Notes: generated by a model from the letters alone, not told the origin. Shown: positions 24,569 through 34,095, numbered from the stretch's first letter. The stretch: 63,475 nucleotides of DNA from CAVTUU01 sp045804965 (GCA_045804965.1 JBJMMD010000007.1:1-63475), one strand, 5' to 3'. Numbers and translations: made by a program.

Positions 24569-26185
24569 ATGGCGCTCGAAACACACTACGCCCGCAATGG
24601 CGACATCAACATCGCATATCAGGTGGTGGGATCGGGTCCACGTGACCTGATCTTCGTCATGGCCTGGATGTCCCATCTCGATATGGTTTGGGAAGAACCC
24701 CGCTTTGCCCGATTTTTGCGTCGCCTCGCCTCATACGGCCGTGTCATTCTCATTGACAAGCGGGGCACCGGACTGTCCGACCGGGTACCGCCCGGGGAAC
24801 TGCCGACCTGGGAGGACCAGCTGGACGACGTTCAGGCGGTGATGGATGACGCGAGTTCAACCCAAGCGGTATTGCTCGGTGTCGGGGCAGCTGGGCCGAT
24901 GTCCGTCCTCTTCGCGGCAACCTATCCGAAGCGCACGTCGGGACTCATCATCTACGGATCATTCGCTAAACAGACTTGGTCGCCGGACTATCCATGGGCG
25001 CCCACACTCGAGGAGCGGCAAGCATTTGAAGACTTGATCGAGCGCGAATGGGGAGGCGCCATCAATCTGGCGAAGCTCGCTCCGAGCGTGGCGGAAGACG
25101 AAGCGTTCTCCACTTGGTGGGCGTCCTGGCTCCGCCACGGCGCCAGCCCCGGCACCGCAGTTGCTCTGGCGCGCATGAACACGGAGGTCGACATCCGTCA
25201 TGTTCTTCCGGCTGTGCAGGCGCCGACGCTCATCATTCATCGTAGTGGCGACCGCGTCTGCTCGGTCGAGGGCGGTCGCTATTTGGCAGAGCGTATCCCT
25301 GGGGCGCGCATGGTCGAATTGCCCGGCGTCGATCATCTCCCCTTCGTCGGCGACCAAGACGTAGTTCTTGACGAAATCGGGCTCTTCCTGACCGGTGAGC
25401 GCCCGGCACACACCTCCGAGCGACTGCTGACAACGCTCGTCGTCACCGAAATGACCGGCGCCGCCGAGATGGCGCTTCGGCTAGGCGACCGGCAGTGGGG
25501 CGAGATTCAGCAAGCATTCCAAGAGCTTGTTCGTCACGAACTGCGGCGGCATCAGGGACAGACGGCGTCGCCGACGCTCGATGGCAGCCTCGCGACGTTT
25601 GACGTCCCATCGCGCGCCATTCAATTTGCCAGCGCGGTTCTTGCCGGGGCACGACGGCTCGGGATATCGGCGCGGGCCGGGCTGCATACCGGCGAAGTTG
25701 CAGTCGTCGGGGAGGACATCGCCGGCGTCGCGGTCTACCTCGCGGTTCGGATTGCCGCCCTCGCGGATGCCGGCGAGATCCTCGTCTCGAACACCGTCCG
25801 GGATCTGGTCACAGGCGCGGCTTTCGGCCTCGATGCAATTGGCGACCAGGTTTTCCCGGACCTCCCCGGATCTTGGCGTCTTTATCGGCTGGCCGTTGAA
25901 ACAGAGAAGAACTCGTCGCCGTCGCCGAGTCGTTCAGTCGCAGATGCGGATGCAATGAGACCTATAGCGAGCCTGAGTACTCGCGAGCGCGAGCTCGCGA
26001 AACTCCTCGCACTTGGCCTGGCAAACCGGCAGATTGCCGACGAACTTGCCATCTCCGTCGCCACGGTCGAGCGCCATGTCGCGAATATCCTCATGAAGTT
26101 GGGGTTTCGATCGCGGGCCCAGGTCGCGGCATGGGCCGTCGAGCAGGGGTTGCTCCAAGCTCCCACATCGTGGTCGATGCCTTGA
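24569..26185 (+). CDS. Alpha/beta-hydrolase – class III cyclase – LuxR fusion regulator (degenerate active sites)
   Basis: About 538 residues in three parts. Residues 1–260 form an alpha/beta-hydrolase fold (RVILIDKRGTGLSD, PTLIIHRSGDRV, ELPGVDHLPF with His). The nucleophile elbow reads GVGAAGPMS, so the Ser is missing. Residues 285–430 resemble a class III adenylate/guanylate cyclase; the first metal Asp is Glu (VVTEMTGAAE) while LDGSLATF and GLHTGEVAVVG remain. The C-terminus is a LuxR helix-turn-helix (LSTRERELAKLLALGLANRQIA, VATVERHVANIL). GAGGAAAG precedes ATG 24569. It is probably a ligand-sensing transcription factor that has lost catalysis. Confidence 0.85.
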   Translation: MALETHYARNGDINIAYQVVGSGPRDLIFVMAWMSHLDMVWEEPRFARFLRRLASYGRVILIDKRGTGLSDRVPPGELPTWEDQLDDVQAVMDDASSTQAVLLGVGAAGPMSVLFAATYPKRTSGLIIYGSFAKQTWSPDYPWAPTLEERQAFEDLIEREWGGAINLAKLAPSVAEDEAFSTWWASWLRHGASPGTAVALARMNTEVDIRHVLPAVQAPTLIIHRSGDRVCSVEGGRYLAERIPGARMVELPGVDHLPFVGDQDVVLDEIGLFLTGERPAHTSERLLTTLVVTEMTGAAEMALRLGDRQWGEIQQAFQELVRHELRRHQGQTASPTLDGSLATFDVPSRAIQFASAVLAGARRLGISARAGLHTGEVAVVGEDIAGVAVYLAVRIAALADAGEILVSNTVRDLVTGAAFGLDAIGDQVFPDLPGSWRLYRLAVETEKNSSPSPSRSVADADAMRPIASLSTRERELAKLLALGLANRQIADELAISVATVERHVANILMKLGFRSRAQVAAWAVEQGLLQAPTSWSMP

Positions 26186-26288
26186 CACGCAACCGCTCTG
26201 ACCACATCATGCGGTCGCGCTTCATCGTGCTCGCCTTCTTTGATCGACCTCCGGTCCACACCTGTTCGAGCGAACCCGACTACATGCC

Positions 26289-28643
26289 ATGTCGCAGACG
26301 ATAGTCGATCACGTTCCCAGTCATGCCGCCTCGCTGCCAGTTTCTCTCACGTCGCTCATCGGACGCGAGCAAGAGGTAGACGCCTTGCGCGAGCTCGTGC
26401 GGCGCGAGCATGTCCGGCTCGTGACGCTCACCGGTCCCGGCGGTGTCGGCAAAACTCGGCTTGCCCTCCGTGTTGCCGAATCGATCGCGGCCGAGTATCC
26501 GGATGGCATCTGGTTCGTGTCGCTGGCGCCCATCCGTGATTCCGCCCTGGTTGCCTCAACGATCGCCCAGGCGCTCGGTTTGCGGGAGGCCGGAGGCCGT
26601 TCGATCGAAGTGGGAATCGTCAGCTTCCTGCGTGATCGCCGGGCACTGCTCGTCATCGACAACTTCGAGCACGTGCTCCACGCTGCTCCCCTTGTCGCCG
26701 ACCTGCTTGCGGCTTGTCCCCGGCTCACATGTATCGTCACGAGCCGAGTCGTGTTACTGCTCTCTCCTGAGTACGAGTTTCCGGTCCAGCCGCTCGACCC
26801 GCCCGCCTCGGCGGACATCATGACAGTCGAGCGCGCTGGTTGGTCTTCAGCGGCACGGTTGTTCGTCGCCCGGGCGCGGGCAGTCCAGCCCGCGTTCTCG
26901 CTGACCGATGACAACGCTGCTGACGTCGCCGCGATCTGCCGCTACGTCGATGGTCTTCCGCTCGCGATTGAATTGGCCGCATCGCGGACCCGGCATTTTT
27001 CGCCCGCGTTGCTCTTGACTCGTCTCGCCGGCGACCGCGGCGGTTCGCCCCTCGAGTTGTTGACCGGCGGGCCGCGCGACGTGCCGAGTCGCCAGCGCAC
27101 CTTGCGTAACACCATCGCTTGGAGCTACGACCTGCTCGCCCCTGATGAGCAAGTCTTTTTCTACCGGATGTCTGTCTTTGCCGGCGGCTTCAGCCTGGAC
27201 GCCGCGGAATGGATGGTGTCCGGGCACGCAGCACTGGGCGTCCAGTCCTCGGCGCTCGATCTCATCGCTTCACTTGTCGACAAGAGCCTGCTGGAACGGC
27301 GCGAAGTGGCCGATGGCGAAACCCGATTTGGGATGCTGGAGACAATTCGCGAGTATGGCTTGGAGCTCCTGGCGGCGAGCAAGGTGGAAGCGGCCACGCG
27401 TGACGCCCACGCCGCCTACATGCTGGCGCTCGGGGAGCGGGCCGAATCACACCTGGTTGGCCCTGAACAGCGAACGTGGCTGAACGAGCTCGAAGCCGAG
27501 CACGCCAATTTCGATAGCGCGTTGGCATGGCTCGATTTCCGGGGAGCATCGGGGGAGTCGCTGCGCCTGACGAAGGCGCTGTTCTTTTTCTGGTGGTACC
27601 AGGGCCACCTCGCCGAGGGGCGATTGTGGCTGGAACGGGCGTTGACGAGTGGAGCTGATCCGTCGTCGTGGGACTGGTGCTGGGTGGCAGCCGGCGCGAC
27701 GGTGATGGCGCTCAATTTCGGAGACATCGATCGTGCCGTGGACCTCGCACGCACGGCGAAAGCGGCAGCCGATGCCTGCGGCAATCTGGCCGCTGGCGCC
27801 AAGGCGATGGCATCACTCAGCACTGCCGTGTTGCTGAAAGGTAACATCTCCGAGGCGCTCTGCTACGCGGAAGAGGCGATCGCGCTCGCGCGGGCGGCAA
27901 GAGATCCGCTCTGGCTCGCATTCGTGCTTGGCGATGTCGCAATTAGCTACAGCGAAGCCGGCAATCTCGGACAAGCCGTGGCCCTCATTGAGGAGGCACT
28001 GGCGCTTGACCGTGAACGTGGCGACCGCTATCTGTCGGCGGTCCGGTTGAGCGACCTCGGCGTGCTGGCGCATACGGGCAACGATGAGACCGCAGCTGCC
28101 CGGCACTACGCGGAGAGTATTGACCTCTTTTGGGAGATCGGCGGCGTGTGGTATCTCGCGTGCCCGCTGGCCGGCCTGGCGGCGCTCGCGGTGACCCAGG
28201 ACCCGGTGGCGGCGACTCATCTCGTCGGCGCCGCCGAAGCGTTGCGTGAACGAGGCGCGCAGACCGGCTGGCACGCTGAGCGCGAGCGAGATGAGCAGGC
28301 GGTGGAACAATTGCGGATCGCCCTGGGCGAAGAGGTGTTCGTGCGCGAGCAAGCGATCGGCCGGTCGCTGCCACTGGCCAATGTAGTCGCCGTCGCCCAG
28401 GAGCTATCTCGGACTTCGAGGCCGTCAGGCGGAGCGCTAGCGAGATCGAGAGAAGGTCTTTCCGCGCGCGAGATAGAGGTGCTGCAACTTCTCGTCGCTG
28501 GGCACTCCGACAAGGAGATCGCGGATCTGCTTGCGATCAGTCCGCGGACCGCATCCAAGCACGTTGGCAACATCCTCGCCAAGCTCGACGTCTCCACGCG
28601 CGGGGAGGCATCGGTCTACGCGGTGCGCACTGGTCTCGCCTAG
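26289..28643 (+). CDS. STAND ATPase – TPR – LuxR transcriptional regulator
   Basis: The 784-residue protein has an NB-ARC-like ATPase start (SLIGREQEVDAL; Walker A GPGGVGKT at about 49–56; Walker B ALLVIDNFEHVL; the SRVVL sensor; GLPLAIELAASR), a winged-helix part (LRNTIAWSYDLLAPDEQ), a long TPR-type helical region (about 400–690) and a C-terminal LuxR domain (LSAREIEVLQLLVAGHSDKEIA, RTASKHVGNIL). Such proteins oligomerise on ligand binding and activate transcription. It lies between two hydrolase–cyclase–LuxR genes on the same strand. Confidence 0.9.
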   Translation: MSQTIVDHVPSHAASLPVSLTSLIGREQEVDALRELVRREHVRLVTLTGPGGVGKTRLALRVAESIAAEYPDGIWFVSLAPIRDSALVASTIAQALGLREAGGRSIEVGIVSFLRDRRALLVIDNFEHVLHAAPLVADLLAACPRLTCIVTSRVVLLLSPEYEFPVQPLDPPASADIMTVERAGWSSAARLFVARARAVQPAFSLTDDNAADVAAICRYVDGLPLAIELAASRTRHFSPALLLTRLAGDRGGSPLELLTGGPRDVPSRQRTLRNTIAWSYDLLAPDEQVFFYRMSVFAGGFSLDAAEWMVSGHAALGVQSSALDLIASLVDKSLLERREVADGETRFGMLETIREYGLELLAASKVEAATRDAHAAYMLALGERAESHLVGPEQRTWLNELEAEHANFDSALAWLDFRGASGESLRLTKALFFFWWYQGHLAEGRLWLERALTSGADPSSWDWCWVAAGATVMALNFGDIDRAVDLARTAKAAADACGNLAAGAKAMASLSTAVLLKGNISEALCYAEEAIALARAARDPLWLAFVLGDVAISYSEAGNLGQAVALIEEALALDRERGDRYLSAVRLSDLGVLAHTGNDETAAARHYAESIDLFWEIGGVWYLACPLAGLAALAVTQDPVAATHLVGAAEALRERGAQTGWHAERERDEQAVEQLRIALGEEVFVREQAIGRSLPLANVVAVAQELSRTSRPSGGALARSREGLSAREIEVLQLLVAGHSDKEIADLLAISPRTASKHVGNILAKLDVSTRGEASVYAVRTGLA

Positions 28644-28819
28644 CGCCGCATTCCGAACATGCGAACGAGTCGCTTGCAAATCCAGAATACGTAGTGCCCT
28701 GTCCCCACCGCTACGTAATCTTGCCCATGCGCGTACGGCCAGCCATGGGCAAGATAGTCTGGCTTGAGTATTCGCTGTGTATGTGCGAAACCTTACAGAA
28801 CCTTGTAAAGAGGCTTGCA

Positions 28820-30523
28820 ATGACAAAGATGCACACACGATATGCACGCGTCGGGAGCGACAGCATCGCCTATCAGATCATTGGGCAGGGCGAAATCGAC
28901 ATCGTCTACGTCCCGTGCTGGATCTCCCACTTGGAACGACTATGGAGGGAGCCGCGGTTCGCCCAATTCATCGAGCGGTTGTCAGCGTTTGGGCGCGTCA
29001 TTTTGTTTGACAAGCGCGGAACTGGATTATCCGATCCCGCCCCAGCGACGAGTTTCGGATCGCTGGACGAGCGCATGGAGGATCTCCTGGCCGTCCTTGA
29101 CGCGGCCGGCTCAACCAGCACTGTGGTCTTCGGCTCGGAAATCGGTGGCAAGCTCGCCACGCTGTTCGCGGCCACCTACCCTGAGCGGACCGCTGCTTTG
29201 GTCACGTTCGGGACGTCTGCTCGAGGCACCTGGGCGCCGGACTATCCATGGGCGCCGACGGCCGAAGAACATGAACAACGCCTCGCCCGGCTGCTGCGGG
29301 AGTGGGGCGGTCCGGTCATGGTCGAGGCGTACGCGCCAAGCCTGGCCCACGATCCCGCGTTCTCCCGCTGGTGGGCCGAATGCATACGCAGTGGAGCCAG
29401 CCCCGCCGCGGGGGTCGCGGTACAGCGGCTCAGCGCTGAAACCGATATCCGTCATGCGCTCCCGCGGATTAAAGCGCCGACGCTCATTCTCAATCGGACT
29501 GGTGACCGTGTCGTGGATGTCGAGGCCGGGCGCTACATGGCCGCGCGTATTTCTTCCAGTCAATTCGTCGAGCTCCCAGGGAGCGACCACCTCACCTTCA
29601 CCGGCGACCAGGATGCGCTCTTCCACGCGCTCGAATGCTTCCTCGCTGAGAAAACCAGATCGACCTCGCGGCCACGGCAGATGATTGCAACTGTTGCGGC
29701 AATCGATGTGCTCGGCGTTGCCGAAACGGCGACTAGGCTGGGAACAGAGCGCTGGGCCGAAGTGAGTGACGCGTATCGACGGCTTATGCGCGACGAATTG
29801 GCACGCAGCCGCGGGCAGGCGTTCAACCTCACCCTCGATGGCGCAATTGCGACATTTGACGGCCCTGCGCGCGCGGTCCAGTTCGCCGAAGCTATCGCTG
29901 CCGGCATGCGGCGGCTCGGTTTGCGTACCCGGCTCGGAGTGCATACCGGCGAGGTAGAGGTCGGATGCAACGGCATCGGCGGCGAGGGAGAGGTCGAATG
30001 CCACAGCATCGGGGGCAAGGCGGTTCACCTCGCGACGAGGATCGCGGCGCAGGCGAGGCAGGGCGAGGTGCTCGTCTCGGAAACAGTCGCCGGACTTGTC
30101 GCGGGCTCGGGCCTTTCGTTCACGCCGGTTGACGCGGGAGAGTCGGTTGCGCTACCTGCCGATTGCCGGATCTTCCGCGTCGACACCGGCGAAGTCCCAA
30201 GAACGGTCTCCGTACCCGCGCAACGCGCTAAACGTCTGCCGGCAGCGCCGGCACCGGCTTTTCCGCTGACTCCACGGGAGCGCGAAGTGGTGACTTTGCT
30301 CGCGCGCGGGCAGTCGAATCGCGAGATTGGCAGCGACCTCGCGATCTCCGTGGCGACCGCCGAGCGCCATGTCTCGAACATCATGACCAAGCTCGGCGTG
30401 AGAACCCGCACCCAGATCGCCGTCTGGGCTGCCGGCCTAGATCGTGGCTCTGGGGCTGTGGTGCTCTCCAGCCTCAGGTACGATCGATCAACCAGCAGGC
30501 TGTCGGCATCGGCGGCGGACTAA
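28820..30523 (+). CDS. Second alpha/beta-hydrolase – class III cyclase – LuxR fusion regulator
   Basis: About 567 residues, a paralogue of the product at 24569 (shared DKRGTGLSD, APDYPWAPT, TDIRHALP, LFAATYPERT). The elbow here is FGSEIGGKLA, which again does not fit GxSxG. The cyclase part keeps an Asp in AAIDVLGVAE and LDGAIATFDGPARAVQFAE. A direct duplication of about 12 residues interrupts the GVHTGEVEVG segment (NGIGGEGEVE / HSIGGKAVH). The LuxR end is LTPREREVVTLLARGQSNREIG, VATAERHVSNIM. AAGAGG lies eight bases before ATG 28820. Confidence 0.85.
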   Translation: MTKMHTRYARVGSDSIAYQIIGQGEIDIVYVPCWISHLERLWREPRFAQFIERLSAFGRVILFDKRGTGLSDPAPATSFGSLDERMEDLLAVLDAAGSTSTVVFGSEIGGKLATLFAATYPERTAALVTFGTSARGTWAPDYPWAPTAEEHEQRLARLLREWGGPVMVEAYAPSLAHDPAFSRWWAECIRSGASPAAGVAVQRLSAETDIRHALPRIKAPTLILNRTGDRVVDVEAGRYMAARISSSQFVELPGSDHLTFTGDQDALFHALECFLAEKTRSTSRPRQMIATVAAIDVLGVAETATRLGTERWAEVSDAYRRLMRDELARSRGQAFNLTLDGAIATFDGPARAVQFAEAIAAGMRRLGLRTRLGVHTGEVEVGCNGIGGEGEVECHSIGGKAVHLATRIAAQARQGEVLVSETVAGLVAGSGLSFTPVDAGESVALPADCRIFRVDTGEVPRTVSVPAQRAKRLPAAPAPAFPLTPREREVVTLLARGQSNREIGSDLAISVATAERHVSNIMTKLGVRTRTQIAVWAAGLDRGSGAVVLSSLRYDRSTSRLSASAAD

Positions 30524-30560
30524 GCCAGAAAGCAACCCTGGACTGAAGTACGGGCCTAAG

Positions 30561-30637
30561 ACAACGAAGTCCTTTCAGGACTGAACCCGGGACGCTGTTG
30601 AGCCTCTCGCGTTTAGTCCCGGAGGGACTTCGTCGTG
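30561..30637. repeat. Inverted-repeat element with ACAACGAAGTCC…GGACTTCGTCGT ends
   Basis: The ends ACAACGAAGTCC and GGACTTCGTCGT pair, and an inner CCCGGGAC…GTCCCGG pair lies between them. It is a non-coding palindromic repeat in the gap 30524–31055. Confidence 0.55.
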
Positions 30638-30699
30638 CCAGCACCGTATGTATGGGTTTTGCCGGAATACTCCGGCAGTCAAGATGCACGCCTCGCCCC

Positions 30700-30786
30700 T
30701 CGTCATGCTGAGCTTCCGAATCGTCTCACGCGCTCAAAGCGTCAGGTTGCGGAGGAGGAGATTCTTCGCTTCGCTCAGCATGACGA
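30700..30786. repeat. Inverted-repeat element with TCGTCATGCTGAGC ends
   Basis: TCGTCATGCTGAGC at the left pairs with GCTCAGCATGACGA at the right, with about 59 bases between. It resembles the dispersed palindromes of many GC-rich environmental genomes and has no coding role. Confidence 0.55.
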
Positions 30787-30870
30787 AAGGGGGCACATGC
30801 CGACTTAGCTCGTCAAACCCCATCAGTGCGGTGCACGCGGCGCAGCCGCGCCAGTACGGTTGCTGAAAAC

Positions 30871-30929
30871 CTACATACCCCTCTACAGGTTCACCAGGAT
30901 GTTTGGCGGATAAGTCCGCCCTACGCTGG
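30871..30929 (+). repeat. TACATA(C/G)CCCTGTACATG repeat, copy 2 (left of the Ig-like gene)
   Basis: It is related to 32471–32529 in the same orientation: TACATACCCCT.TACA.GGTT, GGATG.T.GGCGG, TCCGCC.TA.GCTGG. The GGCGG/CCGCC pair forms a small stem. Confidence 0.55.
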
Positions 30930-31055
30930 ATCGAAGGATCGGGAGCGGCTGTCTTCGGTCGTCATCGTGTGCGCGGCCGAACGCATCGCTCTCTGTGCGA
31001 GCAGCATCGTAATTGAGCCTAGTCGCACTCATTAATGAATGTGGGGAGAAGAACG

Positions 31056-32450
31056 ATGATTCGCCATTTTGGTCATTGGTTGCTCATTGGCATGGTCGTT
31101 GTCAGTGCATTAGTTGGTTCTATAAGACACTTTGGCTCGACGGCGGCGCAGGAGTCGCAATTCGCCGCGGCTGCCGCGACCTTCATTGCGCAGTCCGGCA
31201 AGGTCGGCTTGGTCTATCAACCGTCCAGACCGACAGTCTGCTCGCAGCTTTCTGCGAACTTCACCGGGACTGGCAATAAGGTCAATATCTTTTACGGCGT
31301 ATACGACCGCCTCTCGATATCCTCGATCCCTGGCGTGACGTACCAGACCGTCCAGGTTCGAGTTCAGCTCTATCAACGTCTCTCAGCTAACAAGTACCAA
31401 TTTCTCCAGGAAGTGCCTGTTGACACGACTGAAACTGTTTACGCATATCCGGGCCCTGTCGACATCGAAGGCGAATTCCTACTACAGCCGGCCGGTCCTG
31501 ACTACGTGTTGGCATACGCTGTCACGTGGTTCTCCCAATCCGGAACTGTGGACGGGAAGGCGGTTGCACTGCAATCGCAGTACATCACAACCCTCGATAA
31601 CACCGGTATCCCGGTGATTGTTGATCAACCGATCTGCGGCTCGGCTTTCCCGCCAGAAGCCACAATCAGTGCGACCACAGGCACCGTAAATTCGACCGTC
31701 GCGTATCAACTCAAGCAGTATCCGCTCCAAGTCGCCGTTGCTGCGAAGTGGGATGGCGCCAGCATTGCCACCATTTCGACCACCAAGGAGGGCACCGCCG
31801 CCGGTACGCTCCTCGTCCCCGCCGCCCCGATGGGGACGCATAAGCTGACATTTACTTATGGGCATTGGATCGCCGCGAAAACGTTCACCGTCAAGCCCCG
31901 GATCAAGCTCAGCCCGAGCATCGGGCTGAAGCGGGGCCAGACCGTCAACGTCTCGTTGCGTGGGTATGCCAAGTACGAGACGGTCAACATCCGCTGGAAG
32001 AACGGCTCATCTTTCACCCAAATCGCCCATGTCACCACCAGCGGAACTGGTAGCGCCAACGTCTCCATCAAGGTGCCGAGCTTCGCGATCATCGGCACGA
32101 ACTCGGTGCGCGGCGACGGCAGCTATGGGCACGCCCAAACCAATGCCGTAACCGTTGTGGCGAGCTTGTCGTCGTCCGCAAATGCCTCAGCCACGCCAAC
32201 CAAGACACCGACCCCAGCGCCGACGGCCATCCCGGCGACTGTCATCCCGAGCCCGACGGCAACCCCCTCGCCTACCGTGGCCGTGACCTCGCCGGCACCG
32301 ACGGAGACGCCGACCACAATCGCAAGTCCAGAAGCGACGATCACAGCGACCCCAACGGCGGTCACTGAGGCCGCCACGGCCGAGCCGACGGCACCAGCGA
32401 CGGCAGAGCCCTCACCTGGAGCGTCGGCTCCAGGTGAGGAAGCGGGATAG
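31056..32450 (+). CDS. Secreted protein with Ig-like beta domains and Pro/Thr tail
   Basis: GGGGAGAAGAACG stands before ATG 31056, preferred over ATG 31035. The 464-residue product has a signal segment (WLLIGMVVVSALVGSI), a beta-rich first domain with CSQLSANFTGTG and a second Cys near ICGSAF, one or two Ig-like domains (LSPSIGLKRGQTVNVSLRGY, VNIRWKNGSSFTQIA) and a C-terminal stretch of about 90 residues rich in Thr, Pro and Ala. No LPxTG is present. The gene stands between two direct copies of the TACATACCCCT repeat. The role is probably surface binding or structure. Confidence 0.65.
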   Translation: MIRHFGHWLLIGMVVVSALVGSIRHFGSTAAQESQFAAAAATFIAQSGKVGLVYQPSRPTVCSQLSANFTGTGNKVNIFYGVYDRLSISSIPGVTYQTVQVRVQLYQRLSANKYQFLQEVPVDTTETVYAYPGPVDIEGEFLLQPAGPDYVLAYAVTWFSQSGTVDGKAVALQSQYITTLDNTGIPVIVDQPICGSAFPPEATISATTGTVNSTVAYQLKQYPLQVAVAAKWDGASIATISTTKEGTAAGTLLVPAAPMGTHKLTFTYGHWIAAKTFTVKPRIKLSPSIGLKRGQTVNVSLRGYAKYETVNIRWKNGSSFTQIAHVTTSGTGSANVSIKVPSFAIIGTNSVRGDGSYGHAQTNAVTVVASLSSSANASATPTKTPTPAPTAIPATVIPSPTATPSPTVAVTSPAPTETPTTIASPEATITATPTAVTEAATAEPTAPATAEPSPGASAPGEEAG

Positions 32451-32470
32451 CCAGCAGCCCCAGGAAATTT

Positions 32471-32529
32471 TACATACCCCTGTACATGGTTCCCTGGATG
32501 TGTGGCGGGCGACTCCGCCGTAGGCTGGT
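32471..32529 (+). repeat. TACATA(C/G)CCCTGTACATG repeat, copy 3 (right of the Ig-like gene)
   Basis: It starts 20 bases after the stop of the Ig-like gene and matches the copy at 30871–30929 in direct orientation, including the GGCGG…CCGCC stem. Confidence 0.55.
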
Positions 32530-32624
32530 ACATGGGATCGGATATGTGTCAACGATCCACGTCGCGTCATTGGTCGGGCTGGGGCAGCGTCCCCGCCGGC
32601 AAAGGTAATGGAGGGTAATGGACG

Positions 32625-32792
32625 ATGGAACTCTTGGTGTTTATCGCCGTGTTCGTCGCATTGGCGGCGCTCTCGAGTCGTTTTGGTGTTGATAGCAGGG
32701 ACGACTTCCGGTCGCGTGAGGCGGAACTCGCCGAGCGCGGATTCTCCCGCGAACAGCGGGTACCGATGCAGCAGCAGTCATGGACGCGGTAA
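32625..32792 (+). CDS. 55-residue membrane protein
   Basis: GAGGGTAATGGACG precedes ATG 32625. The product begins MELLVFIAVFVALAALSSRFG (one helix) and continues with a charged cytoplasmic-type tail (VDSRDDFRSREAELAERGFS) ending in Gln/Arg. One helix plus a charged amphipathic tail is a usual layout for small membrane proteins. The start resembles the 32-residue peptide at 10957. Function unknown. Confidence 0.6.
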   Translation: MELLVFIAVFVALAALSSRFGVDSRDDFRSREAELAERGFSREQRVPMQQQSWTR

Positions 32793-32859
32793 GGACCTGA
32801 ACCTGTCTTTGGAAGACTCGTCGCTCGTGTGTTTACGGTCATACATTTGAGGAATAAGG

Positions 32860-34095
32860 ATGTTTCGTTCAATCGGATGGGGACTCGCGCTCCCACGCAG
32901 AGATCGACGCACGATCCTGGCCGACATCAACAGTGCAAACGTGTCAGCCGGGATGACGGCAGGACTGTTCTATGCCTTCGGTGCGACCCCCGTCCTCCTC
33001 GACTCGATGGCGAGTCTGCACCTTTCACCTGGGGCGGCGGCGAGCTGGTTCTTCGTTACGTTCATGACCTCCGCGCTCGGGAGTCTGTACTTTGCGCTGC
33101 GGTTCCGCCAGCCGATTCCAATCGGCTGGACCCTAGCGGGTCTCGTCTTCCTCGTCTCCAATGGAGACCGTTTCAGCCACGCCGAGATCGCGGGGGCGTG
33201 TCTCGTGGCTGGGGTCATCATCGTCGCCTTGGGCGTGCTCGGTGTTGCAGAGCGATTGATGCGGTGGCTGCCTCTACCGATCGTGATGGGCATGTTTGCC
33301 GGCAGCGTCCTGGGGACGGTCGGCGTCGCGTTCAAGAATCTCGAAACACAGCCCTTTGTCGTCGGTTCGGCGATCGCGGGGTATGTCGGAGCGCGGGCGC
33401 TCAATCGTGGTTGGTGCCCACCAATGGCTGGGGCATTTCTCACCGGAATACTTGCCTCGGTAGTCACCGGGCAAGTGACGCCGGCGGCATTCCACTGGAG
33501 CGCGCCTTCGGCGATTCCGCTCCGTCCGGCGTTCGATCCCAGCAGCATCCTGACACTCTCAGCGCCGCTGGTCATCATGGCGATCGGGATCGGAAACGTG
33601 CAAGGACTCGGATTCCTGACCAGCCAGGGGTACCGGCCACCGGTGCGGCTGGTCACGATCTGGCTCGGTCTGACAACGCTCGTCAATGCGAGCTTCGGTG
33701 GACATGTCGCGGCCATCCAAAACAATGGCTCCGTCGTGCTCGGCGGTCCCGACGCCGGGCCACCAGACAGCCGCTACATGAGCAGTGTCATTGCCTCGAT
33801 GTGCGCCGCACTGCTCGGATTGTGTGCCGCCTGTGCTGGAACACTGCTCGCGGTGCTGCCGGGAGGTTTCGTGCCTGCTCTCGCTGGGCTCGCCCTGCTC
33901 AGCGCACTGATGGACGCGCTCCGCAGGTCAACGCAGACGGAGCTGCCGACGGGCGCCTTCTTTGCCCTGGCGATCGCCGCCTCTCGCGTCACGCTCCTCG
34001 GCATCGGCGCGGCCTTCTGGGCGCTGATCGGCGGCCTGGTGGTCTCCTTCGTCCTGGAACGACCCGCACTGCACAAAGCCTGGCAGACAGCATAG
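32860..34095 (+). CDS. benE: BenE-family (benzoate:H+ symporter-like) transporter
   Basis: The 411-residue protein has about 12 helices and the BenE pattern: DINSANVSAGMTAGLFYAFG at the start, a long helical middle with PLPIVMGMFAGSVLGTVGVA and APLVIMAIGIGNVQGLGFLTSQGYRPPV, then FGGHVAAIQNNGSVVLGG and a hydrophobic end. BenE/YdcO proteins are placed in the NCS2-like fold and are thought to import aromatic acids with protons. No benzoate-degrading gene is nearby, so the substrate is open. A GCGGCG/CGCCGC stem follows the stop. Confidence 0.85.
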   Translation: MFRSIGWGLALPRRDRRTILADINSANVSAGMTAGLFYAFGATPVLLDSMASLHLSPGAAASWFFVTFMTSALGSLYFALRFRQPIPIGWTLAGLVFLVSNGDRFSHAEIAGACLVAGVIIVALGVLGVAERLMRWLPLPIVMGMFAGSVLGTVGVAFKNLETQPFVVGSAIAGYVGARALNRGWCPPMAGAFLTGILASVVTGQVTPAAFHWSAPSAIPLRPAFDPSSILTLSAPLVIMAIGIGNVQGLGFLTSQGYRPPVRLVTIWLGLTTLVNASFGGHVAAIQNNGSVVLGGPDAGPPDSRYMSSVIASMCAALLGLCAACAGTLLAVLPGGFVPALAGLALLSALMDALRRSTQTELPTGAFFALAIAASRVTLLGIGAAFWALIGGLVVSFVLERPALHKAWQTA

